A stretch of 36,773 nt of DNA from Bacteroidaceae bacterium (GCA_024680695.1 JAILBW010000228.1:1-36773); one strand, 5' to 3'. Counted from the first letter of the stretch, positions 8,610 to 18,551 are shown. The notes: generated from the letters alone by a model not told the origin. Translations and numbers: made by a program.

Positions 8610-10841
8610 TCAGCGCATCACTTTGCGTGAGTGTCCGCCTTGGCGCAGAATGTAAATGCCGCGAGGGAGTATGTCCAGTCGGTAGCCGATGAGGCGGCCG
8701 TCGGTCGTATATACTCTTGTGTGCGGCTCACCGTCTTGTGTGTTAGCGTCCGTCAGTTCTTCCACATCCATGAGTTTCTCGTCGAAGATGCTCTCCCAGT
8801 TGCTGCGGCCGATAATCTTCAGGTAGGGCTGGAACACTTCGTCCTCGTTGTCCGTCTCGGCTGCCTGCCAAACGTACCATGCGGGTTTGCATCCGTTGGG
8901 TTCCGTCTCGTCGTCGATATAACGACGCAGTCCGATGCGCAGTCCGTATTCGGCGCGGTTGTCCTGCCAGTTGTGCCATTGTATGCCGTCGATGCCTGTG
9001 AGTCGCGCAGTCTTCTTCCACGCCCAGCATGCACCTGCTGCCTGATAGGCGAGCTGCGTATCGCTGTAGTCAGGACTGTTCGTCCCGTTCTCGCTGAGGA
9101 AGATGAGCCTCTTCTCGCGTCCCTGATAGAAGTTGTCGGCGTCGCGGGCCCACGCATCGATGACCTCGAGGTTCTTGAATGTGCAGAACTGGCTGTTCAT
9201 GTCGTAAGTGCTCTGTGTGTCGTTGACCCAGAAGCGTGGCTTCGTGAGGTCCTGCGGATAGGGATGGTAGGCAACGCCCCAGGGGAAGTCGCCCTCGGTG
9301 CGCGAATATTGCTTGGTGATTTCGAGCATGTTCTTCGTGTTATATCCCGCCCCGTCGCTGCTGCTGTTGGTCCAGCTGTGGGTGTACGATCCCATCACCC
9401 AGGTGTGCTGGTCGTACTGGCGGGCGATGGTGGAAACGAGGCGCATGGACTTGTAGTAGGCATCCATGTAGTTGTGGACGGGTTGGTCGCCCATATTGGT
9501 CCATTCCTTGCCATAGTCCACCTCGTTGTGCAGAATCCAATGGTTGATGCGTCCGTATTGTGTGCCGCTGTAACGCAATGCCATGTACTGAATCACTGCG
9601 GCATAGGCGCATACACTCTCGATTGTGGTCATGTTGGCCATACTGTAGTTGCCGCCGTCGCATTCGGGGTGTATCATGATTTTCTTCATCACAGCCGGAC
9701 ATGCATTCGGCGAGATGAGCAGGATGACGCTTGTGACGATGCCGCGTCTGGTGCATTCGCGCAGGGTGGCATCGAGGGAGTTCACCTGTCCGGCATCGAG
9801 GTAATACGTTTTGCCAGCGTAGGTGTAGGTGATGCTCGAACTGAAGGAAGTGGACGAGGTGCTGATCATTGCCGTAAGCAGTACGTTTATCGTGACGCTC
9901 TTTATGCCCAAGGCGTCGATGTCGCCGACATTCGGTCCCAGCCAGAAGCCTCCAAGTCCCTTCTTGCCCTTGAGCGGCATCTCGGTTGCCTGACGCAAGG
10001 CCGGTATCTCGTCCACATTGCGTGCATGGCAGGCAAGTACGGGACTGCCGCTCGAACGATCGATGATGGCCCACTTGGACAATAGGCGGTCGAAGCGGAA
10101 ATTGCTGCGCAGTGCGGTACGACTGACGGTGATGCTGAAGTCGGCCTCCTCGATTGGCTGTTCGAAGAGGAACTCGGTGAGTTCCGTGACATCCTGATAG
10201 GGTGCCACCTCGACGAGCGAGTATTGCCCGTTGCCGCGAGCGTGGCCGTTTATGGTAATCTGTGTCTTCGTCGCGCTCACCAGTTCGATGCCGCATTCGT
10301 TGCCGTCGGTCGTGGACAGGTATTTCTCAAGGTTCTTCGAGAGATTCCTCTTGTATTTCTCGGCCGGGTCATCCTTCGCGTTGATGGAGATGTTGCGTAT
10401 CTGGATGTTGTAGCCGCTGTTGAAGCCAAAGTCGAAGCGCAGTTGCTGGCCCTTGCTTCCCCAATTGAAACTGCTTCTGGGAATGCTGAGGTTGATGTCC
10501 ATCTCGCGCCATTCGTTGCCGGTGGATGTCAGGTTGCCCACTATTCTGGAGCGTTGCTCGGACCATGTATTGCCGAAGTAGAGTTGGAAGTTCGCGATGG
10601 TGCGGCTGCACTTGTATTCAAAGATGAGGTGCGTCTCGTCTTCCGTGAGCGAGCGGGACAGCGCGCTGGTGTACATATACGGATCGCCGCCTGTGGTGGT
10701 GATGTCGTAAGTGCCGGTGTTTCCATCGTAGGTGTAGTTCACATGGTTCTTGTTTGAGTTGAGCAATGTGAGATATACGCCGGCGTGTGCCGGAATCCAT
10801 GTGCCGACGAGGGCGAGCAATATGGCGCAGAGGTGTTTCAT
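8610..10841 (-). CDS. Secreted DUF5722-like (glycoside-hydrolase-like) protein with T9SS-like C-terminal tail
   Basis: Signal peptide MKHLCAILLALVGTWIPAHA; HNEVDYGKEWTNMG...; C-terminus VYTTDGRLIGYRLDILPRGIYILRQGGHSRKV. Confidence 0.65.
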   Translation of the reverse strand: MKHLCAILLALVGTWIPAHAGVYLTLLNSNKNHVNYTYDGNTGTYDITTTGGDPYMYTSALSRSLTEDETHLIFEYKCSRTIANFQLYFGNTWSEQRSRIVGNLTSTGNEWREMDINLSIPRSSFNWGSKGQQLRFDFGFNSGYNIQIRNISINAKDDPAEKYKRNLSKNLEKYLSTTDGNECGIELVSATKTQITINGHARGNGQYSLVEVAPYQDVTELTEFLFEQPIEEADFSITVSRTALRSNFRFDRLLSKWAIIDRSSGSPVLACHARNVDEIPALRQATEMPLKGKKGLGGFWLGPNVGDIDALGIKSVTINVLLTAMISTSSTSFSSSITYTYAGKTYYLDAGQVNSLDATLRECTRRGIVTSVILLISPNACPAVMKKIMIHPECDGGNYSMANMTTIESVCAYAAVIQYMALRYSGTQYGRINHWILHNEVDYGKEWTNMGDQPVHNYMDAYYKSMRLVSTIARQYDQHTWVMGSYTHSWTNSSSDGAGYNTKNMLEITKQYSRTEGDFPWGVAYHPYPQDLTKPRFWVNDTQSTYDMNSQFCTFKNLEVIDAWARDADNFYQGREKRLIFLSENGTNSPDYSDTQLAYQAAGACWAWKKTARLTGIDGIQWHNWQDNRAEYGLRIGLRRYIDDETEPNGCKPAWYVWQAAETDNEDEVFQPYLKIIGRSNWESIFDEKLMDVEELTDANTQDGEPHTRVYTTDGRLIGYRLDILPRGIYILRQGGHSRKVMR

Positions 10842-11120
10842 TTGTTAGATGGTTGCTTTTGGTGGTAGGTTTTAGGCGTGTTCTAATAATTATCAAATCC
10901 AGTGGGCATTATCTTCGTCTATGCTTGTCTCTTTTTGGCATATCTGACTCCAATTCCTTGAACCGTAGCTCGCTACGCTTCTTCGGCCTTGAAGCCACAT
11001 TTGCTCAAAAATTGCCGAATCATAGTTCAAAGCTAATTTTTAGAACCCACCTTAATGCTTTTAGAATGCAAAAATATGAAAAAATGTGTTACAGCGCATC
11101 GTGCTCCCTGCTTTTTTTTG

Positions 11121-11128
11121 TATTTTTG
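11121..11128 (+). promoter_or_regulatory. Bacteroidota-type -7 box (TATTTTTG)
   Basis: Matches TAnnTTTG, 28 nt before ATG 11156. Confidence 0.5.
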
Positions 11129-11155
11129 CATTCGAAAAGCATTCTGAACAAGCGT

Positions 11156-12439
11156 ATGAAACGATATTCAGTCCTATGTTTCTGCCTGCTGCTTGCCATT
11201 GCAAGGGGCGGTGCTCAGTTGAAGCGCTCCGAGGCGTTTCATTCCAAGTATGAGTTGGCCGAGGTGGTCGTACTCAGTCGTCACAACATCCGTTCGCCCC
11301 TCTCGGGCAACGGGTCGGCGCTCTCTCGCATTACGCCTCACGAGTGGTTCCCCTGGTCGTCGGCACCCAGCGAACTTTCGCTGCGCGGAGGTGTCCTGGA
11401 GACGATGATGGGACAGTACTTCCGCAAGTGGCTTGTGGGCGAAGGACTCATCGCCGAGCATGAGCAGGCAAGCCGTGACCTGCGCTTCTATGCCAATTCG
11501 ATGCAGCGCACAATAGCCACTGCCCAGTACTTCTCGAGCGGCATGCTCCCCGTGGCCAATGTGCCGGTGGAGCACCATTGCGCCATAGGCACGATGGATC
11601 CAGTCTTCAATCCGCAGTTCACCTTCGTGAGCGAAGCCTTTCGTCGGCAGGCTGGCCGCGAGATTGCTCAGATGGGGGGCGAACAGGGCATGGCAGGCTT
11701 GGGCGCGCGCATGCGCGATAATTATAAGGTACTGGAGCAGATGCTCGACCTGCGTAAGTCGGTCGCCTGCCGTGAGGGTGATACTTGTGCCTTTCGGCTC
11801 GACGATACCGAGGTGCACATCGAAATGGGGAAGGAACCATATATGCGCGGTGCCCTGCGTCTGGCCAATCAGGCTTCCGATGCGCTTATCCTGCAGTACT
11901 ACGAAGAAACGGATGCGCGCAAGGCTGCTTTCGGGCATAAGCTGAAGCAGCGCGATTGGGAACTAATTGCCGAAGTGAAGGACTGGTATGGCGATGTACT
12001 TTTCACAGCACCTTGCGTGGCGGTGAATGTGGCGCATCCATTGCTCGTTTGCATGAACGACGAGCTCTCCGTGCCTCACCGCCGGTTCACCTTCCTCTGC
12101 GGACACGATTCGAACATCGCTTCTGTTCTGGCTGCCCTCGAGGCTGAGGAGTACGTCCTGCCTCAAAGCATCGAGAAAAAGACGCCCATCGGTTCTAAAC
12201 TGGTCATAGAAAAATGGCGGGATGCACAGGGACGCGAGTATGCGGCTCTCAACCTCGTTTATCAGAGTACAGACCAGCTGCGCCGGCTGCAGATGATGGA
12301 CTTGGAGAATGCGCCAGCCATCTTTCCCATCCGACTGAAAGGGCTCACTGCGAATGCCGATGGACTCTACTCGCTCACCGACCTGCAGCAGCGCTTTGCC
12401 AAAGCCATCACGGCATATAGTTATCTTCCCAAAGACTGA
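11156..12439 (+). CDS. Histidine acid phosphatase family protein, secreted
   Basis: Start trimmed to MKRYSVLCFCLLLAIARGGAQ. SRHNIRSPL matches RHGxRxP with N for G; distal HD motif GHDSNI. Confidence 0.8.
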   Translation: MKRYSVLCFCLLLAIARGGAQLKRSEAFHSKYELAEVVVLSRHNIRSPLSGNGSALSRITPHEWFPWSSAPSELSLRGGVLETMMGQYFRKWLVGEGLIAEHEQASRDLRFYANSMQRTIATAQYFSSGMLPVANVPVEHHCAIGTMDPVFNPQFTFVSEAFRRQAGREIAQMGGEQGMAGLGARMRDNYKVLEQMLDLRKSVACREGDTCAFRLDDTEVHIEMGKEPYMRGALRLANQASDALILQYYEETDARKAAFGHKLKQRDWELIAEVKDWYGDVLFTAPCVAVNVAHPLLVCMNDELSVPHRRFTFLCGHDSNIASVLAALEAEEYVLPQSIEKKTPIGSKLVIEKWRDAQGREYAALNLVYQSTDQLRRLQMMDLENAPAIFPIRLKGLTANADGLYSLTDLQQRFAKAITAYSYLPKD

Positions 12440-12446
12440 TACGACA

Positions 12447-13424
12447 ATGAAACTGGTTACACTGGACGGCTTTGCCGCAAATCCGGGTGACATCGACCTC
12501 GAAGCTTGGCGCGCACTTGCCGATGCCGAGGGATGCCCCCTCGTAATGGAAACTTACGACCGAACAGCACCAGACCAGGTGCTGCTTCGCGCTCGAGATG
12601 CAGAACTGGTGCTCACGAACAAGACGGTGCTCGATGCCGACACCATTGGGCAACTTCCCTGCCTGCGCTACATCGGTGTGCTGGCAACAGGATACAATGT
12701 GGTGGACACCGAGGCTGCTCATCGTCAAGGCATCGTTGTAACAAACATTCCCGCATATAGCACGATGTCGGTGGCACAGATGGTCTTCGCACACTTGCTC
12801 CACATCACCCATCGCGTCTCTGAGCACAGTCGGGCCGTACACGGCGGACGCTGGCAGTCTGCTTCCGACTTCTGTTTCTGGGACTACCCTCTCATTGAAC
12901 TTGCCGGGCAGACGATGGGCATCGTGGGGCTGGGCAACACTGGCTTGGCCACAGCGTGCATTGCACAGGCCATGGGAATGCATGTTGTGGCTTGGAGTAG
13001 CAAGAGTGGGGAAGTACTGGACACTCTCGGCATCGAGAAAGCCCAGAGTCTCGAACAACTGTTTCGCGAGGCCGATGTACTCAGTCTGCATTGTCCGCTC
13101 ACTGTCGAGACGCACCATCTTGTCCGTCGTGAGACACTGGCGTGGATGAAGCCAACGGCCATCCTCATCAACACTGGTCGTGGCCCGTTGGTCTGTGAGC
13201 AGGACTTGGCCGATGCGCTTCGAGAGGGGCGCCTCTATGCAGCCGGCATCGATGTGCTCACCGAGGAGCCTCCCCGAAAGGGTTCACCCCTCATTGGTCT
13301 GGACAATTGCTTCATAACGCCCCACATCGCCTGGGCCACGCTTCAGGCTCGCCGACGCCTCTGGCAGGTGGCGCTGGCCAATGTGCAGAACTTCCTTGCC
13401 GGTACGCCAGAGAATCAGGTGTGA
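12447..13424 (+). CDS. D-2-hydroxyacid dehydrogenase (hydroxypyruvate/glycerate dehydrogenase-like)
   Basis: MKLVTLDGFAANPG..., VGLGNTGLA (Rossmann), INTGRGPLV, ITPHIAWAT. ATG 12447 chosen, 7 nt after the preceding stop. Confidence 0.85.
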   Translation: MKLVTLDGFAANPGDIDLEAWRALADAEGCPLVMETYDRTAPDQVLLRARDAELVLTNKTVLDADTIGQLPCLRYIGVLATGYNVVDTEAAHRQGIVVTNIPAYSTMSVAQMVFAHLLHITHRVSEHSRAVHGGRWQSASDFCFWDYPLIELAGQTMGIVGLGNTGLATACIAQAMGMHVVAWSSKSGEVLDTLGIEKAQSLEQLFREADVLSLHCPLTVETHHLVRRETLAWMKPTAILINTGRGPLVCEQDLADALREGRLYAAGIDVLTEEPPRKGSPLIGLDNCFITPHIAWATLQARRRLWQVALANVQNFLAGTPENQV

Positions 13425-13476
13425 AGGATAAATCTGCCAGTCCAGAATTAGCCGCTTTGCGGAGGTGCGCACTCTT

Positions 13477-13542
13477 CTAAGAGTGTGTTCCTGTTGGTCT
13501 AAGAGTGTATTCCAACTTGTCAAAGAGTGTGTTCCTGAGCCG
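13477..13542. repeat. 22-bp-period tandem repeat, 3 units, core CTAAGAGTGTGTTCC
   Basis: ctaagagtgtgttcctgttggt / ctaagagtgtattccaacttgt / caaagagtgtgttcctgagccg start at 13477, 13499 and 13521. Confidence 0.85.
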
Positions 13543-13594
13543 ACAAAAGCAAACTCTTGTTGAAGGTGAGGAAGTCCCGGAATCGGAGGACATC

Positions 13595-13807
13595 CTATGG
13601 TCTTGTATTGGTGCGTAGAGGGTCGGACGTAGTGTTGGAGGGAATGTTGTTGCACTCGCATTCCGGCATCACCTCGCGTATCTCGCCGTCTTGAACGATA
13701 ACCAGCGATTGGCGGTTGAATCGTGCGCGTTCCCACAAGCGTTCTTGGGCTTGGCGTATTCCTTCGTCGATGCGTCGTTGCATCTCGCGTATTTCCTTGT
13801 CTGTCAT
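13595..13807 (-). CDS. Small protein downstream of zeta-like toxin (candidate antitoxin)
   Basis: MTDKEIREMQRRIDEGIRQAQERLWERARFNRQSLVIVQDGEIREVMPE...; overlaps the upstream stop by 4 nt. Confidence 0.6.
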   Translation of the reverse strand: MTDKEIREMQRRIDEGIRQAQERLWERARFNRQSLVIVQDGEIREVMPECECNNIPSNTTSDPLRTNTRP

Positions 13808-14415
13808 GCCTGCTCGCCCTCCTCCGGCTCGGTGTGGTATTGAGTGCGCAAAGCCTCGAAACGTTCGGGTTCGAGCACGGTGATTTTCTTTCCCTTGCTG
13901 CCAAAGGCCAGTTTCACTGCCGGGCATCCGCTGTTGTCGTAAAGTGCCCAGTAATCGACCACTGGTATGTAGAGGTCGAAGAGGTTGCGGAGTCCTGCTT
14001 CGAAGCGACGGCAAATCACATCGGCCGGGATGTTGTGTCCGCCCATGCTGACGCGTTTCTCGACGCGACGCAGTGCCTGCTCGGGGCTGCTCAGGGAGAA
14101 GAAGAGCAGCGTGACGAAGTAGCCGCGGCGCTGTGCTTGCTGGATGAGCTTTACGTAGGAGCGCGTAGCTAGTGTGGTCTCGAAGGCGAATGTATCGCCT
14201 TCCTTGAGCAGGTGGATGATGCGGTCAATCATGAGTCGGCCAGCCTGGAGCGCCACTCCTTCGGGGTTGAAGGGCGAGAGTCCGGCGGCTATTTCGTCGG
14301 CATTGACAAATTCGCGGCATCCGAGTTGCTCGGGCAACACGGTGAACGAGGCTGTAGTCTTGCCTGCGCCGTTGCAGCCGGCGATGATATATAGGTTCAT
14401 CTTCTTCTGTTCCAT
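13804..14415 (-). CDS. Zeta toxin family P-loop kinase
   Basis: LYIIAGCNGAGKTTASFTVLP (Walker A), FVNADEIAAGLSPF, FAFETTLATRSYV. Confidence 0.85.
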   Translation of the reverse strand: MEQKKMNLYIIAGCNGAGKTTASFTVLPEQLGCREFVNADEIAAGLSPFNPEGVALQAGRLMIDRIIHLLKEGDTFAFETTLATRSYVKLIQQAQRRGYFVTLLFFSLSSPEQALRRVEKRVSMGGHNIPADVICRRFEAGLRNLFDLYIPVVDYWALYDNSGCPAVKLAFGSKGKKITVLEPERFEALRTQYHTEPEEGEQA

Positions 14416-14455
14416 GATTTATGGTCAAGAGTTCAAATGTTCAATTTCCAATCGG

Positions 14456-15145
14456 TCAATGGCTTGCGGAGTTTTCCAGCAGATCGGGCCGGAGGCGGCG
14501 GGTGCGCTCCATGCTCTGTGCCAGTTCCCATTCTTTGATTTTTGCATCATGGCCTGAAAGCAGCACCTCGGGAACACGCCAGCCCTTGTATTCGGCTGGG
14601 CGCGTATAGACGGGTGCGGCAAGCAGTCCGTCCTGGAACGAATCGGAGAGGGCACTCTGCTCGTCGCCGATGGCGCCCGGAATGAGGCGCACGATGGCAT
14701 CTGTCATCACGGCGGCAGCCAGTTCGCCACCCGTGAGTACATAGTCGCCGATGGATACCTCCTTCGTAATCAGATGTTCGCGGATGCGATAGTCGATGCC
14801 CTTGTAGTGGCCGCACAGGATGATGAGGTTCTCGGCCAGCGAGAGCGTATTGGCCATCGGCTGGCAGAACTGCTCGCCGTCGGGCGACGTGAAGATTACT
14901 TCGTCGTACTGACGTTCGGAGAGCAACTTGCTGATGCATCGGTCGATGGGCTCGCATTGCATCACCATCCCCGCAAAGCCGCCGAAGGGGTAGTCATCGA
15001 CGCGCCGCCAGCGGTTGGTGCTGTAGTCGCGCAGGTTGTGGACATGGATTTCCACCAGTCCCTTCTTCTGGGCGCGCCCGACGATGGACTCTTGGGTGAA
15101 ATTCTCCAGCAGTTCGGGCAACACTGTGATGATGTCTATTCGCAT
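14456..15145 (-). CDS. trmD: tRNA (guanine-N1)-methyltransferase TrmD
   Basis: [79 protein letters not shown]. Confidence 0.97.
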   Translation of the reverse strand: MRIDIITVLPELLENFTQESIVGRAQKKGLVEIHVHNLRDYSTNRWRRVDDYPFGGFAGMVMQCEPIDRCISKLLSERQYDEVIFTSPDGEQFCQPMANTLSLAENLIILCGHYKGIDYRIREHLITKEVSIGDYVLTGGELAAAVMTDAIVRLIPGAIGDEQSALSDSFQDGLLAAPVYTRPAEYKGWRVPEVLLSGHDAKIKEWELAQSMERTRRLRPDLLENSASH

Positions 15146-16044
15146 AGTCCTATTATCTCTTTCACGCTTGTGAATCCGTGTCGTTCCAGATAGTCGTTGA
15201 TGCCCTGTATCACCTTGATTGTCACGGCAGGGTCAAGGAAGTTTGCTGTGCCGATCTCCACGGCACTTGCGCCGGCCAGCAGGAATTCCACCGCGTCTGT
15301 GGCCGAGACGATGCCGCCCAGACCGATGACGGGGATGCCAACGGCATGAGCCACTTGCCACACCATGCGCAGAGCCACTGGTTTCACCGCCGGACCGCTC
15401 AGGCCACCAGTGCCGATGCTGAGCAGCCGGCAGCGCTTCTCGGCGTCGATGGCCATTCCCATCAGCGTATTGATAAGGCTTACGGCATCGGCTCCTTCGT
15501 CCTCGACCGCCTTGGCTATTGCCACGATGTCCGTCACGTTGGGGCTCAGCTTCACGATGAGCGTCTTCCCGTATGCTTTCCTCACTGCGCGCACCACACT
15601 TTGGGCACCCTCGACGGTCGTGCCGAAGGCCATGCCGCCATGCTTCACGTTGGGGCACGAAATGTTCAGTTCGATGGCTGGGATGGCTTCGAGCTCACCG
15701 ATGCGTGCGGCGCATTCTGCATAGTCCTCGGGGGCGTTGCCCGAGACGTTTACGATGAAGTTTGTCGGGATGTCGCGCAGTTGAGGGTAGATGTGTTGGC
15801 AGAAATAATCGACCCCGCGGTTCTGCAGGCCTACGCAGTTCAGCATCCCGCCCTCTGTCTCGGCCATGCGGGGATAGGGGTTGCCCTGCCGCGGATGCAG
15901 CGTGGTGCCCTTGACGATGATGCCGCCCAGTTGTTCCAGTGGGACGAAGTCCTCATACTCCGTTCCGTAGCCGAAGGTGCCGCTGGCCGTCATGACCGGA
16001 TTCCTCAGCCGAAGCCCTGCGATGTCTGTGGTCAGATTTGCCAT
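15136..16044 (-). CDS. pyrD: Dihydroorotate dehydrogenase B, catalytic subunit
   Basis: [68 protein letters not shown]. Confidence 0.95.
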   Translation of the reverse strand: MANLTTDIAGLRLRNPVMTASGTFGYGTEYEDFVPLEQLGGIIVKGTTLHPRQGNPYPRMAETEGGMLNCVGLQNRGVDYFCQHIYPQLRDIPTNFIVNVSGNAPEDYAECAARIGELEAIPAIELNISCPNVKHGGMAFGTTVEGAQSVVRAVRKAYGKTLIVKLSPNVTDIVAIAKAVEDEGADAVSLINTLMGMAIDAEKRCRLLSIGTGGLSGPAVKPVALRMVWQVAHAVGIPVIGLGGIVSATDAVEFLLAGASAVEIGTANFLDPAVTIKVIQGINDYLERHGFTSVKEIIGLCE

Positions 16045-16817
16045 TTTAGTTGTTCGATGTTAAAGACTGGGCCTTCGGTGCAGACGCAGACGTGGCCCTC
16101 GCTTGTGTCCTCCACGCAGCAGAGGCAGGCTCCGATGCCGCATGCCATCCGATTCTCGAGGCTCACCTCGCACCAGATGTTTCCGCTCTTGGCCCAGTGG
16201 GCTACGGCCACCATCATGGGCTTAGGTCCGCACACATAGACGCGGTCGAAGTGGGCTTCGTGCATTAGCGGATGCTGTGTGACGAAGCCGCGTTCGCCCA
16301 GCGAGCCGTCCTCGGTCGAAACGTGGAGGTCGCCGTAGTGGCGGAAGTGCTCCGTCTGCAGCAAGTCTTTTTCGCTGCGGGCTCCCAGAAGGAACGTGGG
16401 CCTCACACCTCGCTCGCTCAGCTGTTTGCCGAGCAGGAGCAGGGGAGCCACGCCGACGCCGCCTCCCACGAGCAGGACGCGCTCCGTCTGCCGCTCAGGC
16501 AGCGTGAAGCCGTTCCCCAGGGGCAGCACTGCGTTCAGCCGCTCGTGGCATTTCATCTGCGCCAAGCCCTTGGTGCCCTTGCCCACTATCTGAACCAGGA
16601 ACCACACTTCGTTCCGTTCGCGGTCCACATTGTGAATGCTGATGGGGCGGCGCAGGAAGGCATGCGGGCTGTTGTCCACACGCAACTGGGCAAACTGGCC
16701 CGCCTGCATCGGGGGCAGTGGGGCAGTAGGGTCGGTGGCCCGCAACAGCGCGCAACGCTCGTTCAGTTGCTCGACTGCCGTGAGAGTCAGGTCCAGAATG
16801 TATTTCCTGTGTGTCAT
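16032..16817 (-). CDS. pyrK: Dihydroorotate dehydrogenase B, electron transfer subunit
   Basis: [12 protein letters not shown] (FAD binding), [16 protein letters not shown]-terminal [2Fe-2S] motif [27 protein letters not shown]. Confidence 0.95.
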   Translation of the reverse strand: MTHRKYILDLTLTAVEQLNERCALLRATDPTAPLPPMQAGQFAQLRVDNSPHAFLRRPISIHNVDRERNEVWFLVQIVGKGTKGLAQMKCHERLNAVLPLGNGFTLPERQTERVLLVGGGVGVAPLLLLGKQLSERGVRPTFLLGARSEKDLLQTEHFRHYGDLHVSTEDGSLGERGFVTQHPLMHEAHFDRVYVCGPKPMMVAVAHWAKSGNIWCEVSLENRMACGIGACLCCVEDTSEGHVCVCTEGPVFNIEQLKWQI

Positions 16818-16848
16818 GTCAGACGTAGAGTGACTTTCTATTCGCGAG

Positions 16849-16856
16849 CAAAGTTA
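16849..16856 (-). promoter_or_regulatory. -7 box (TAACTTTG on minus strand) upstream of pyrK
   Basis: caaagtta on +, TAnnTTTG on -. Confidence 0.45.
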
Positions 16857-16953
16857 CAACAATTCTGCGACATAACCTCGTTTTTTGGTAAGAATTAAGG
16901 TAGGGGCAGAAAATAGTACTGCGCTGAGTTTCGGTTGTTCTTGAATTGATTTG

Positions 16954-17031
16954 CAGCAAGCAGGAGGAGATGCGACAGCAAGCAGGAGGAGATGCGACAG
17001 CAAGCAGGAGACGATGCGACGGCAAGCATCG
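16954..17031. repeat. 22-bp-period array, core CAGCAAGCAG, about 3.5 units
   Basis: Cores at 16954, 16976, 16998 and 17020 (degenerate); unit CAGCAAGCAGGAGGAGATGCGA. Confidence 0.9.
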
Positions 17032-17042
17032 GCTGGAACGAC

Positions 17043-17477
17043 TTACTTTGATTCCTGATCCTTTTCTACCAGTCTCCTCAGTCTTTCGCGATCCTTTTCG
17101 CGGTCGAAGAGGCGCATGAGGCGGAGGCACTCGGCGAATGAGGCATAGCGCAGTCCTTCGCGCTCGACAACCTCTTCCACACTCACCGGCAGCCAGCCCT
17201 CCGGCCTGCGAATCTCCAGTCCCTCGCTGATGTCCACCTCGATGCCTTCCACACAGAGCTTCGTGCGTCGGCGGCAGCGAAAGAGCTGGCCTTCGTCCCA
17301 CTCCTCTTCCATTCCTTCTGGCGGGGCGGTCAGAATGTCAATGTCGTGAGGCTTCACTTCGCGGAAACCATTCAGCCACAAGGCTGCCGATCCGAAGACG
17401 ACCCATCCCGGATACCGCTCATCCAGCCACGGCGCAATGCGACGCAGAACTTGGTGTAAAGATACCGAACTCTTCAT
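17043..17477 (-). CDS. Nucleotidyltransferase-fold protein
   Basis: VVFGSAALWLNGFREVKPHDIDIL matches GS...DxD of the MNT/AbiEii-like fold; GIEVDISEGLEI supplies a further acidic residue. Confidence 0.65.
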   Translation of the reverse strand: MKSSVSLHQVLRRIAPWLDERYPGWVVFGSAALWLNGFREVKPHDIDILTAPPEGMEEEWDEGQLFRCRRRTKLCVEGIEVDISEGLEIRRPEGWLPVSVEEVVEREGLRYASFAECLRLMRLFDREKDRERLRRLVEKDQESK

Positions 17478-17495
17478 TCTTCTTCATTTCCAGTG

Positions 17496-17503
17496 CAAAG
17501 GTA
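17496..17503 (-). promoter_or_regulatory. -7 box (TACCTTTG on minus strand)
   Basis: caaaggta on +, 19 nt upstream of start 17477. Confidence 0.5.
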
Positions 17504-17680
17504 CGACTAAGCAGGCGAAAACGCAAATGAATCTGCAGTTTTCTTCAACGCCAACTCCGTAGGCAGGAGCGGCAGAGCCGAGCGCCGGGCGAGAGCACTT
17601 TCTTCAACACCCGCAAGCGGGCAGAAGCGCTGCAAAGCGTCGAGCGCAGCAAAGCCAAAGTCACAATTGGATGCGATTAC

Positions 17681-17711
17681 TTGCAAATCTCGTTTCTTTG
17701 TACTACTTTTG
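17681..17711 (+). promoter_or_regulatory. Bacteroidota-type promoter: TTGC-N19-TACTTTTG
   Basis: TAnnTTTG at 17704-17711 with a -33-like TTG, just before ATG 17717. Confidence 0.5.
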
Positions 17712-17716
17712 CAGCG

Positions 17717-18541
17717 ATGAAACGAATCGTCTCCCTAATCGTGAGTGCCCTCCTCGCACTTGTTCTTGCTGCGCAGGACTATATGCCGACGGTGCGGCAG
17801 GCACTCGATGCGCTGGCTCAGGACAGTCTCGTCGAGGCGGAGGACTGTCTGCGGCGGGCAATCAGCATGCAGCCTGCGGCGAAGTCGAATGCCATCCTGT
17901 ACGGCTATCTCGCACAGATTCGCGAGCGGCAGGGACGCTGGGAGCAGGCACTCGAATTCTATTCGCAGGGCCTTGTACTCGCCCCCTCGATGCCCGACCT
18001 CCTTCTGCGGCGCGCTGCCCTCCACTTGCAACGGGACAACGAGAATCGTGCGCTGGCCGACTACAATGCGGTACTTCTCGACAATCCCGACCACAAGGAT
18101 GCACTCTTCTTCCGCGCCTATATCTATGTGCGTCAGCGCCTCTACAAGCAGGCGCGCACCGACTATATGCACCTGCTCCGCCTGGAGCCGCAGCACGAAG
18201 ATGCCCTGCTCGGATTGGCACTACTCAACGATAAGGACCGCCGGCCGCACGAGGCAATGGAGCAGATGAATGCCCTCATCAGCCTGCATCCCACCCATGC
18301 CCGCCTCTATGCTGCGCGCGGCGGAATGGAGGAGCAGCGCAGGCAGTTCGAACTGGCCCTCATCGATTACGATCATGCTATCGAACTCGAACCGGACAAT
18401 CCCGACTACTACCTCAGCCGCGGTTCCCTCTATCTCGCCACCAAGAAGCGCCGACAGGCTCGCTCTGACTTCCGCGAAGCCCTGCGCCTCGGAGCCAACG
18501 CCGATGAAGTCGCCTCGTTGCTGAAGCAGACGCAACGTTAG
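17717..18541 (+). CDS. Secreted tetratricopeptide repeat protein
   Basis: MKRIVSLIVSALLALVLAAQ signal peptide; repeated TPR pattern, e.g. ALIDYDHAIELEPDNPDYYLSRGSLYL. Confidence 0.85.
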   Translation: MKRIVSLIVSALLALVLAAQDYMPTVRQALDALAQDSLVEAEDCLRRAISMQPAAKSNAILYGYLAQIRERQGRWEQALEFYSQGLVLAPSMPDLLLRRAALHLQRDNENRALADYNAVLLDNPDHKDALFFRAYIYVRQRLYKQARTDYMHLLRLEPQHEDALLGLALLNDKDRRPHEAMEQMNALISLHPTHARLYAARGGMEEQRRQFELALIDYDHAIELEPDNPDYYLSRGSLYLATKKRRQARSDFREALRLGANADEVASLLKQTQR

Positions 18542-18551
18542 GTGTGCTCTC

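Noticed and set aside
8631-10085. 484-aa plus-strand ORF
   Set aside because: Antisense shadow of the 743-aa secreted protein.
17560-17660. GC-rich block with cccgcaagcggg and gcaaagc motifs as a further 22-bp array
   Set aside because: The gcaa(a)gc occurrences are spaced about 19 and 17 bp, not 22, so not counted as a member.
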